Below, piece after piece: positions 10,483-20,600 of a stretch of 64,000 bases of DNA. The position numbers and the translations under genes were made by a program. The notes beneath the pieces are model-generated. The model did no database searches. It saw only the letters and a program-made list of their open reading frames with translations, and was not told where the DNA came from. This DNA comes from Acridotheres tristis. Lineage: Eukaryota > Chordata > Aves > Passeriformes > Sturnidae. The stretch is from positions 71,759,285 to 71,823,284 of the forward strand of contig CM072885.1 in assembly GCA_037013685.1 (NCBI GenBank), read 5' to 3'. Within the stretch, counting starts at the first letter, position 1. The number at the start of each line of letters is the position of its first letter.

Positions 10483-12770
10483 AGAGCTTTGTTTGGAAGG
10501 ACAAGAGCTTGGGCTTGGAAGGAAAGATTATTTGAAGAAAAGAGAGGGGGGAAAAAAGGGGCACAAACTTTATAACTAGATCTCTGCAAGGGGATTTTCG
10601 TTTAAATTTTATGGAACATTAATTTAAAGAAATCTAAAACTGTTCTATGGAAAACCCATATTCTACTCACCCACAAACTGAAAAGTGAGTTCCCACAAGC
10701 TGGAGAAGGGGAGTTTTAAAGTAATCCTAGAACACGGAAAAGCTGCTGTAAACTTGTACTCCTTCCAAGCTGTGATTTGTATCTAATTAGCATTCAATTA
10801 ATTATGCATTTTTGTTTGGTTGTAATGGTTACACACCGGTTTTGCAACATGCAAGACCTTGATTACTTTTACGGTTTTTGAAAAGAATTTCCGTGTGTCA
10901 AAAAACCCTCTGCTCCTGACTTCACATCTATATTTTTAGAGGAAAAAAAGGGGATTTAGTGCCTGGTGTGTGCTTGTGCATAATTGCCCCTCAGATGGGA
11001 TGACCTCCCCTGGTTTTACTGTGAGGTTGTGCAGCAAGTGACCTGCAGAAAATAAATGAACATACTGCTGACAGCCTCTACATGTGCCCGGGCACACACC
11101 TTCATTTAAAGCTCCAATCCAGCTCTGCTTTGCATAAGAATGTTGAGAAAACCAATTCCCCAAATTAACAGCATGTAAAGACTCTATAATCTGGAAGCAA
11201 ATATTTTAATTATCTCTGGCTAAAATGAATCTAAATGACAGCATTTAAGGATGTTGATTCTTCTGAGACTTAAGAATTTTGGCTGCCTTTACTGAAAAAG
11301 AGCAAACTGTGCCAAAAAGAAAATGTACACAAGGAGGTTTGGGAGGAAAAGAAAGTATTTCTAATAATTTATGTAGGATTTTTAGTCAGAAATGACAATA
11401 TTGGCAATACTGATGACAGAGAAAAGATGCTCTATTTGCTTGTACAGTCCCCCATATATTACTGTTTTACCTGTTCATGTGATATATTGCATCACTTATT
11501 TAAATTTTCCAATGTGGCATTTGAAAAACTTCCCCAATAGTTTCAAAGACAAGTGCAATGCATTTTTAGCACATACATATGCAAGCTCCTGGAAGTCCCA
11601 AAAACGGAGAGGCAGGGGGTGACAGGGTTCATATTCAGATTTACCAGTGCAAAGGTGCTGTGAGCAGCTTTTGTTTCTGAAGCAAATTCCGAGTTCATTC
11701 CCAGAGGTATCTGTAATAACTCATAGGATATCACAGATCAATGGCACCTACTTGAAATTCTGTGCTTAAATTTCAGGTTTTGCAGCAACCTGTAGAGCAC
11801 ATCAATAAACCACGTTACAAGGCCCCCTAATGCCTTGAACTCACAGCTTTTTATCTTTCAGTTACAAGAATTTTTTCAGGCTTTATTATTTTGCATTTCC
11901 TGTTTTCCTTCAATATACTTTGACAACAAATTGAGCACCATTTAGTGTGCATTTTAGAGGTTTCATCTACTGGTAAGGTACCTGATTCCTTTCAATTACA
12001 TCAGAATATCTCTGGAACGTGGCCCTCCTCTCACTGATTGTGTTTGTAGATGCCTTAAAGCAGAGATGCCCTCATCTGCACTGGCTGGCACGGGTTTATC
12101 ACAAATGCAGAGAGAATGAATGTTGGGATGTGCTTTTGGATGAGCTCCAGAATGATGGAATGGGGTTTTCCATTCCTGAAGTAACCCCTGGTCCTTTGTG
12201 TCACCTTAGCAAGTTTTTAACATTTTTTGTTCCTCTTTTCCCCATCCCCAGAGTGTTACATTTGACTGAGCTGTCTGGAGCTTTCTGAAGCTTCATGACC
12301 TAACAGGAACAGAATGCCATTTTATATTTTTATATATTTTTTTACAAAAGCAGTTCCCTGCTCTAGATCATGGCAGGAATTCCAGGGACAGCTGTGCTGG
12401 CACCAGAGAAGAGGCAGCAGATCAGCGTGACACAAAGCAGGGGCAGGGCAGAGGGGGAAGAAGGTCCCGAGCAGCATCGAGAATTCCTTTGGCTTGCAAA
12501 GTGTTTTTCAAAGCCATTTCCAGTCCCAGAGAGGGCTCAGCACTGCCGGGGACAGAGCAGGGACCCTGTCCCGACAGGGATTCCCTGCAGCTTGGCCCAA
12601 GCCGAGCACGGCTCGCAGTTTCTGACATCCCGGTTTCCGAGCAGACAAAGATTAAAGGCAGCTCTAAAAAGAAAAGAGCGTGGAAGCTGAGTTTAAAGGG
12701 AGAATTAAGCGGGTGCTGCAGGAGAGGGTGGGGTCTCAATTGCACCGTGAAGCAATTTCAGCCCAGTCTG
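10483..12770. other. Non-coding sequence, nothing recognised
   Basis: AT-rich unique DNA up to about 12350, then GC-richer up to the AAGAG array. No supported exon, RNA gene or transposon. Confidence 0.6.
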
Positions 12771-12938
12771 AAGGGAAGGGAAGGGAAGAGAAGAGAAGAG
12801 AAGAGAAGAGAAGAGAAGAGAAGAGAAGAGAAGAGAAGAGAAGAGAAGAGAAGAGAAGAGAAGAGAAGAGAAGAGAAGAGAAGAGAAGAGAAGAGAAGAG
12901 AAGAGAAGAGAAGAGAAGAGAAGAGAAGAAGGGAAGGG
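12771..12938. repeat. AAGAG pentanucleotide array
   Basis: Perfect AAGAG units from about 12786 to 12929, flanked by AAGGG variants on both sides. All purine on the + strand. Length is likely variable between individuals. The repeat-derived open frames on both strands are artefacts. Confidence 0.97.
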
Positions 12939-15729
12939 TGAGAAGCCGGCTGCTCGCTGGAAGCAGGGAGAGAGGGCAGCGTGTCCCTGCAGAACTCCAG
13001 CCTGGGTGGGAGGGTGGGGCACGGAGAAGGGAAGGGTGCAGCTCCCAGGGGCTGCTGAGTCGGCAGAAAACTGAGCAAGGTGAGTCACGAGGTGCAGGCA
13101 GCAGGAATTTCCTGCACTGCTTTAAGACATGCATGGCAGGCACGGGGTGGAGAAGGGAGCTCAGGGACCAAATGCTTGGCTCTACAGAATCTCTCCTGGT
13201 ATAAGACTGGATGTCACCTTTTCTGTACCTCAGGCCTGTTTAATTTTTCTCCTCTCTTTATAGGCCCTTCTTGCTGTTTTGAAGTGCTTTGTTTGTGTAC
13301 TGTATATCACAGTACTATGATGCTGATCAAAGTTAGGGAAAAAACCTCAAGAAACCTGCCTTGCATACATCTGGTGATCTCACCTAAGTGTCCTTCAAGA
13401 AAACCTCACAAAACAGCAAAATTGCTGTGAATCAAGAAAAGAAGAAACTACCTGTGTGGAGTGTGCTTGTTCCTGATGCTGCTGTCAGTGTGAATGCCCT
13501 GCACCCTGGTGTTCCTGAGGTAAGAGAATAAAATCTTCATTTCTTCTCCCTGCTCTGCTGCGTCTACAAGTTGTTTGTTCTTGAACTAATGGCTCTGCTT
13601 GGAATCTTCGCCTGTGAATAGGCTTCTACTGGTTTATCTACAGGCTTTTAAAAAATTTATTTTCTTATTTTGTGCTTTGTTGATTCCTGAACACAAATGT
13701 CTGAGCTTTAAAGCATCGTTGTAAGGTGGACTGAGATACCAGAAACCCTTGGTGTGAGCGACAGAGTAACATCCACCCGCAAAGCCCAAGTGAATGATGT
13801 GTTTTTAATCCAAAAGATTTCCTAATTGGAGTCTCCTCCTTTGAGCTTTTATCACAGCATTCAAACGTAAATGATTTAGATGCTTTTGCGAGTTGCAGAA
13901 TCACCTGTTCTCTGACAGATCCCTTTCAAGAGGTTTGAAAAGTCAAAAAACCTTGGAGAAAAAGGCAATGTAGCTTCGGTAAGCTGCGTGGGTTTGTAGA
14001 GAGAAATAATCACTGCTGCTTGCACTTGGCCAGGACTTTATGACAGCACTCAAGGGCCGAGCCTGGACACAGAATTTTGTGCCTTTGGAAACCTGAGAGC
14101 AGGACACCAAGAGATCATCACAGGGTTTTTCTTCTCTGAGTGCCTGCTGCAGTAGTGACCCCGATAAATGCCCAGTGATTTCCGTCAGAAAATAGAAATG
14201 TCCTGAGGTTTCCTCCCCTGACCCTCTCTGAATACACAAATTACCTAACGAGCTGGCTTAGGAGAGGGGAAAGGGGGAGGTGGAATCGCCCTGCTCCTTT
14301 CAGTGCAAACACACGGAGTCTGTGCGGGCACACAGCACCTCCAAAATCCCAGAGGGACCGGGGCAAAAAAGGACATTGGTGGCCCTGAGCACCCAGCAGA
14401 GCCATCAGGACAATTTACACCAGAGTTCTTTGTGATCACTTTACTCCCCTCTGTCTCATATTCATCGTTTGGGAAAGGTGTCTTTTACCGAAGCCCTTCA
14501 CGTATTTTTGGTTTCTCATGATTTGATACCTCTCTGATTCTGTCCCTTGCTGCAGCACAGAAGGGCAGAAGGGCATCAGTGGGTAACAGAGACATCGGAA
14601 TTATTTCAGCTACTGCCGTTCCTGGACTGAATCCGAGCGTGGGTTATGTTTAAAATGTCACACCTCGTGTTTAATCAGAGCAGGGACTGCCCCACGGCTT
14701 CCCCAGCAGCGAGCAGAGCACAGCACACACTGACCAGGCACGACAGGGAACACAAACTCGGGGTTTGGGGACTGCTCTGGAGTCAGGAGACCTGCAATGC
14801 ACATCTTGCACAGATGAGAAACAGCACTGCAGCTGTTCTTGTCTTTTTTCCCCCTCTGTATTTTTTTTTTTAAAGCATTCTTAGCATTTTCACTTTCTAG
14901 CTGAGGCTGGCTTCAAGAAATCTGAGGAGCTATCATCACTTTTTCATTGTTGCTGGTTTCCAAAATTTGCTTATGCTAGTCTGCAGGCAAAATATGTTAT
15001 TGGTTTGTTTTCAGAGATTAATTCAATGTTGATTCCCCCAGCCCCTGTGGCTGTTCCAGTGCTGTGGGTCTCTATTTCGATGCTGCTCCACCACAGCTTG
15101 TTCTTGTTTCTGCTCACAGCTACATCTGTGGATGGGCTGGGAGCCAATCCCAGCTATGCAAATGCAGCTTTTTGGAGCACCTTGTCCAGATTTTAATCCT
15201 GTGCACTTCTCCTGGGATCTGATATGCCTGCTGTAATTTGGGTTGGTGATGCTCTTCCTCAAGTGCAGAAGGCACAATGCTTTTCTGGACTGAGTTGTGG
15301 TTCTGTGTTTTGCAGTTTGTTTTTAAACTTAACTACCACGGCTTCATGATTTTTGTTTGAAATGTGGCAAGCTCTGTAAGCATTGGCTAAAGACTGACAG
15401 ACGTAAGATATTTAAAATTCACATGGAATAGCGTTTTATTACTTTTGATTTATTTACCTTTGAATAGCTTTCAATTTCATGTCTCCAATAATTTGTGAAA
15501 CTAAAACTGTGTTCAGATTCTGCCTTTCTGTTCTACTGCAAATCCCCACCCTATGTACTTTATAGTAAACTTTATCCCATTTTACATGATCATTAAATGA
15601 CCTTAATTTTCAAACTCTGTTCTGAAGGCTTCTAAGTGATTGACAGCCATCCTGTTGAGATTTCACCTTTCCCCTTTTATACATCTGTAATTTTAGATTG
15701 GGTATTGGGCAGGAATTGTTCCCTGGCAG
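12939..15729. other. Non-coding sequence, nothing recognised
   Basis: Unique DNA of mixed composition. A good-looking donor-like GAG|GTAAGAG lies near 13521 but no exon can be anchored to it. No repeat family is recognised before the CR1 copy. Confidence 0.6.
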
Positions 15730-15925
15730 GGTGGGCAGGGCTGGCACAGGGTGCCCAGAGCAGCTGTGGCTGCCCCTGGATCCCTGGCAGTGCCCAGGGC
15801 CAGGCTGGACATTGGGGCTCGGAGCTACCCGGGACAGTGGGAGGTGTCCCTGCCATGGCAGGGGTTTGGAATGACATGATCTTTAAGGTCACACTTCGAA
15901 CACAATCCCTTCTGTGATATTCCAC
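15730..15925 (+). mobile_element. CR1 LINE 3' end fragment upstream of AEBP2
   Basis: Reads on the + strand as an avian CR1 3' end: GGCACAGGGTGCCCAGAGCA, then CTGTGGCTGCCCCTGGATCC, GGCCAGGCTGGACATTGGGG, GTGGGAGGTGTCCCTGCC, ATGGCAGGGGTTTGGAATGA, ATGATCTTTAAGGTC, and a terminal TTCTGTGATATTCC tail. About 195 bp remains, 5'-truncated as usual for CR1. It borders the CpG island. Confidence 0.9.
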
Positions 15926-16212
15926 AGTTGGTCACACAGCTTTTCCCCGGGAGCCAGGAAGATTCTTCCCTGCCAATGGAGGTTTATTCTCCCTCCTCAC
16001 TGCACGGAGCGCGTTTGTCAGTGGCGCAGGAACCCTTTATTCCCGGTGTCCCCTTTATTCCCGGTCCCTTTTCCCGGTGTCTCTCCCGGAGCCGTGCTGT
16101 GGCTCTCGTGCCCGGGTGTTTCCCGCAGCCCTTCCCGAGGAGCTGGGCTCTCCCATTCCGTGCGCTCCGTGTGTCCCGTTCCCGCCCGGTGCCCGTGGGA
16201 GGACCCGCAGTG

Positions 16213-16252
16213 CCCGGTGCCACCGGAGCGATCCCGGTGCCACCGGAGCGAT
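16213..16252 (+). repeat. Two-copy 20-bp tandem duplication in the promoter
   Basis: CCCGGTGCCACCGGAGCGAT occurs twice without a gap at 16213 and 16233. A 15-bp duplication (GGTCCTGCCGGGATC type) follows at about 16323-16352. Both lie upstream of the 23-bp array and show that this promoter is prone to tandem duplication. Confidence 0.95.
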
Positions 16253-16436
16253 CCTGGCCCCGCCCGAGCCACCCAGCTCCGGCAGCGCCAGCCGGGAATG
16301 TCCGTGCCCCGCTGCGGGACACCGGTCCTGCCGGGATCGGTCCTGCCGGGATGTGTCCTGCAGCGAGCCGGGGGGACCGGGAGCGCTTCATCCCCGCCGC
16401 ACGGCCCGCTATCCGTGGAGCCGCGGGCTGGGAACC

Positions 16437-16643
16437 GGGATGCCCGGGGGATTCCAGCCAGGATGCTCGGGGGACTCGAACCGGGATGCTCGGGGGATTC
16501 CAGCCGGGATCCTTGGAGAATTCCAGCCGGGATGCCCGGGGGATTCCAGCCGGGATCTCCGGGGGTTTCAAGGCGAGATCCTTGTTGAATTCCAGCCGGG
16601 CTCCCTGGGGGATTCCCGGCGGGATGGCTCCCCGGCAGACTCA
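16437..16643 (+). repeat. 23-bp promoter minisatellite with kappaB-like motifs
   Basis: Eight readable 23-bp units of the form GGGATGCCCGGGGGATTCC-AGCC, plus a diverged ninth, lie 300-500 bp before the AEBP2 start codon. Unit starts are 16437, 16460, 16483, 16506, 16529, 16552, 16575, 16598 and 16621. Units alternate between a GGGGGATTCC form and a TTGGAGAATTCC form. The array sits in the CpG island, and the open frames across it are not credible genes. Confidence 0.92.
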
Positions 16644-16941
16644 AGCCGGGATCCCTTCTCGCCGGGGGCGGTGGCCGCCGCCGCTCCGCCTCTTTCCCGC
16701 GTTGTTTGTCCCCGGGCGCGCTCCGTAGCGCGTGCGGCGGCGGCGGCACGAGCCGGGCCCCGCCCCGCCCCTCCCCGCCGGCGCGGGTGCGCGAGGAGGG
16801 CGAGGGAAAAGGAGGGGGGGCGCGCGGGGCCCGCGGGAGCGCGCACCGGCCGCGCGGGCGCGCACGGGCCGCGCGCTCACGCCCCCGCCGTGCGCACTCC
16901 CGCGGCCGGCCCCGCGCGCGCGGCAGCGACTCGCAGGCGCC

Positions 16942-17214
16942 ATGGCGGCCGCTCGCTGCAGCGACATGGCGGAGCCCCAGCGGCGCCTTCCCGGGCAGGC
17001 GGCGCCCGCCGAGGAGGAGGAGGAGGCGGAGGTGGCGGCGGCGGAGGTGGCGGCCGGCGGCGGGGCTGGATCCTCCTCGTCGTCGTCGCCGCCGCCGCCG
17101 CCTTCGTCCGCGGCGGAGCCGGAGCCGCTGCTGCTGCTGAACGGCGAGGCGGAGAGCATGTCGGAGCCGAGCCCGGAGAGCGCCAGCCAGGCCGGGGACG
17201 GGGAGGACGAGGAC

Positions 17215-17249
<35 letters not shown>

Positions 17250-17609
17250 GGAGGAGGGCGGCGAGGAGGAGGAGAGCAGCCTGGTGGGCAGCAGCAGCAG
17301 CAGCACGAGCAGCGGCTGCTGCAGCGACGAGACCCGCTCGCCGAGCCCCGGCGGCGGCAGCGAGGCCGACGCCAAGGAGGAGCCCAAGGGCCCCCGGGGC
17401 AGCCAGGAGGACGGGCCGGGCCGCGGCGGCGGCGGCGGGGGCGGCAGCAGCTCCAGCAGCGTGTCCAGCGGCGGCGACGAGGGATACGGCACCGGCCCCG
17501 GCACGGGCGGCGGCAGCAGCTGCGGCAGCGCCACGTCGGGGGGCCGGCGGGGCAGCCTAGAGATGTCGTCGGACGGGGAGCCCCTCAGCCGCATGGACTC
17601 GGAGGACAG
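16942..17609 (+). CDS. AEBP2: AEBP2 exon 1: acidic, Ser/Gly-rich N-terminal region (residues 1-222)
   Basis: Start choice: ATG at 16942 has a strong context (G at -3, G at +4). It is the first in-frame ATG after an in-frame TAG at 16726, and it gives MAAA...DMA, resembling the remembered mammalian N-terminus. The exon ends at GACAG|GTCAGT, a good donor. The sequence is low complexity: Glu run 24-28, Ser run 44-49, Pro run 50-54, an uninterrupted 14-Glu run at 92-105 preceded by mixed Asp/Glu, Ser-rich 112-125, Gly run 162-168 and Ser 169-173. The ordered-looking conserved islands are MSEPSPESASQAG (73-85), ETRSPSPG (130-137), SSGGDEGYGTG (176-186) and GGRRGSLEMSSDGEPLSRMDSED (200-222, named here by its two halves). 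The region is probably disordered and phosphorylated. Overlapping open frames in this exon on both strands reflect GC bias, not genes. Confidence 0.93.
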
Positions 17610-20600
17610 GTCAGTGTCCGGCCGCGCCCCCGCCTCGGCAGCCCCCGTTCCCCGGGCGCCGCCCCGCTCCGGGCCGCGGGGCCGGCGCCGCAGCCACAGG
17701 TTTGTGCGGCCAACTTGTGCCGGGCCCCCGCCCTGCCGCTCGGGCCTGCCTGCGGAGGAGGGGGCCGGGAGAGCCCCGAGCGGCCCCGCCGGGCGCTGCC
17801 TCCTCCTCCTCCTCCTCCTGCGGGGCCTCTTTCCTCGGAAGCTGCGGATTTTTCTCAGATGGTGCTCTCGGGGCTCTCCGGGGCTGTGCCTTGGCCAGCG
17901 CGCAGGTGGGGTGCACTGGAGCTTCGGGATGGGAAATGCGTCTCTGGATGCGGTTTTACCTGCCCCCGCAACACGGGCTGTGCTCTAGAGGGAGAAAACC
18001 GGGTGAAAAGCTCTTAAAACGTGACGGGGGGAAAAAAAAGCGAGTTTACTAAAATAAAAAGGAGACCAGCCTTTCCTGCATAATCATGCACGGTGTGAAG
18101 TGAGGCTCAAAGCTCAGCATTTGGAGGCTCAAAGTCATCTTGGAGTGAGTTCTGTAATTGTGAATTACAGAATCTGTAAAGATGGGTTCTTGAGCTTTTG
18201 TACGTTCGAGCTACACATTTCGTTTTACCAAGATTCTGGCTCGATTCTGGTGAAAAGGCACAACCGAATTCTCACACATGGTTGAATTCTACCATTCAGG
18301 TCTGTTTCACCCTACTAAGTCAAGCATTTCAAAGAACGTGGCTTATGTAGTACCTCTGGATGTTGTATGCGACAGTTGACTTGAAAAACTGAAAATAGGA
18401 TGCAACAAGGATGTAAAAGCAGTGTGCAAGTGCTGTGTGCCTCTTACTAATTAGACCTTTCCAATAGTTTAAGAAACTTGTACCATTTTCCCTATACGTT
18501 TAGCAGAAAAAGTATCGGACTTCCCTGCTAGAGTAGTTCCAGTTAAGTAACAATTAGAATTTTATTTGTATTTTCTTAAGATCGTTTCCCTGTTAAGTGT
18601 GGAGAATTACGTGGTTTGGTCCAGAAACGTACTGTGAATATGTGTTCGATCAAAATCTTTGTAACTGTACAAACACCCATATTTCAGAATGAAAATGGGC
18701 CATGACTAGACCTAACCTCGAAGATTAAAACCAGCCCAGCAAACCCCTCGTGAGTCAGAGTTCCCCAAAACCATGTAATTGGCCTAAACGTCTTAAGAAG
18801 ACAGAAAAGAATTCAGGTTTTTGGTTTCCATCAGACTTTTGAGACTCACAGAAGTCCCATTTTCTTTCTCCTAAACTAATGCAAGTGGAAAGGGGGTGTG
18901 GATGTTGGCGTTTGTTTGTAGGTTTCGTTTGTTTCTTGTTTTTTTCAAAAGCTGAGATTTTATGCTCAATTGACTAAGGATGGTAGTAGACTTCTGGAAA
19001 AACACCAGGTACATAAAGGAGCTTTAAGATAACAGTTTCTTGTTTTTCATAGAACGAAAGTATAAATCTAATCCAAATGATCTTATCCAAGTGCGTGTCT
19101 GGGGTGAGGAAATAACAGAAATAACTCGCAGGGGTTTTCTGGAAGTAGCATCGTTATGCCCTGTGCACTCCAGAGCTGGTTGCTACTTTCTTTCTGTGTC
19201 ATTGTTCTCGTGGTCCTCTGGCTGTACATGGTTAAATCCACGTGAGTGGGTCCTTGCTCCTTCCCCTGCCACCAGTACAGGCTCTCCAGCAGGAGTGGGA
19301 CTCTTTGTGTTCTGTGCCTTGTTTTTAATCCTTGCAAAGTTCTATCGTGACCTGCCAGGATGCAAACTTAGGGCGTTGAGAGTTCGTTTTGTGCTGTAAT
19401 TCTAAGGCTTGCTTGTGGAATTGGTGGGAGAAGAGCAATGCTACCCAGAGTGCCATTTGTTATTCCTGGTGTTGGGAAATTTCGTTCGGTGTGCACTCTT
19501 TGCTGCAGCGTGTTAGAATGTTTCATGATTTTCCTCACATGCAGTCCAGCATGTTGCTTGCTTGACAGTGTGATCCAAATGATTGCTGCTGCTTGGAAGG
19601 CAGCCACAACATAATGCTGTGCCTTTCAGATGATCTCACAGACAAGCAGAGTGTTGCAAAGGGTAGGGGATGTGCTGAAGAGTTGGAGTGTGTAAATTGG
19701 AATAGTGAAATAGCAAGGAAGAGCTGGAAACAGTTTGGACTTAAGGGCGGAGGCACAGGTATATAATAATACATTGAAATCCTGAAAGAATTCATCATTC
19801 ATTGATTTGGTCGCCTCTGAATTCAAGTGTAAGTTCTGTGACTATTAGAGAATTTTGTCTATGAAGTGTTGTTTTGTATGGGATCGTTTATTGTACGGTG
19901 CTTCGTGGCCTTTGCTGGCTCCCTGTGTCTCCCACGTCCCGAGGAACTCGGTGTCTGACTCTCCCTGTGCTGTAAAGTAAGATTCCCTGAGGGAGAGAAT
20001 GGAGAGGAAAGGGAAGAGATGGAACTGAGAGGCTTGACTTTGCAGAGCTTGGCTTTAGGAGAGTGTACCTGGTAAAGACTCTCCTCCTGTCAGCAGGTTT
20101 GGTAACATTCAGATCGTGCCCCTGGGCTTGGGATTTTTTTTTCTTGCTTCCTCTTCAGAAAATTTGAATGAATAAAAGGGTGTGGTAGGAGGGCCTGAAT
20201 TCCATGAGCGATCAAATTCCCATTTCCTTGTGCGTGTTCTTTATCATTCTCCACGTTATGTTATCTCTGATTTTTCCTTTCGTGATATCGAATACAAGCA
20301 AAGCAGAGGAAGAGGAAAGTCTTGCATATGGTAAAAGTACAGCTACTGTTCAGCAACTTCTATTTTTAACATTTTAGTGGTTTTTGGGCGTATCTGCTGA
20401 CAGAAAAAATAATTTGTAGGAAATTTGTCAGTATTTATAATAACACGAGAAATAAAAATAAAGGTGACTGTCAGTGCCCTGAAATTTAGGATTTAGGAAT
20501 TTTAACTCTCCATTTCCGTGCACACAGATAGATTTTATACTTTGTTACAACATATTTATCTTCCCTCCCGAGAAACCCAGAAAGGAAAAAGCGAACCCCA

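Larger units (their letters stand above)
16010..17800 (+). promoter_or_regulatory. AEBP2: CpG-island promoter and 5'UTR of AEBP2
   Basis: GC content and CpG density jump sharply here compared with the AT-rich flanks on both sides. No TATA box is apparent, as expected for a housekeeping-type CpG-island promoter. Overlapping GC boxes (CCCCGCCCC class, Sp1/KLF) lie at 16758-16779, about 165 bp before the start codon. The transcription start is not determinable by eye but probably lies between about 16650 and 16900. There is no ATG between 16626 and 16941, so a transcript starting there would have a leader free of upstream ATGs. Several short tandem duplications and a 23-bp repeat array sit in the upstream half. 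Confidence 0.8.

Noticed and set aside
12705..13143. Minus-strand frames coding LFSSL repeats
   Set aside because: Direct products of the AAGAG array; period 5 leaves several frames open.
16077..18017. 646-codon + strand frame across the promoter and exon 1, and a 317-codon minus frame at 16641-17594
   Set aside because: GC-rich DNA has few stop codons. The AEBP2 frame in the same exon matches the known protein, and the other frames give Arg/Gly/Ser-rich sequence without homology.
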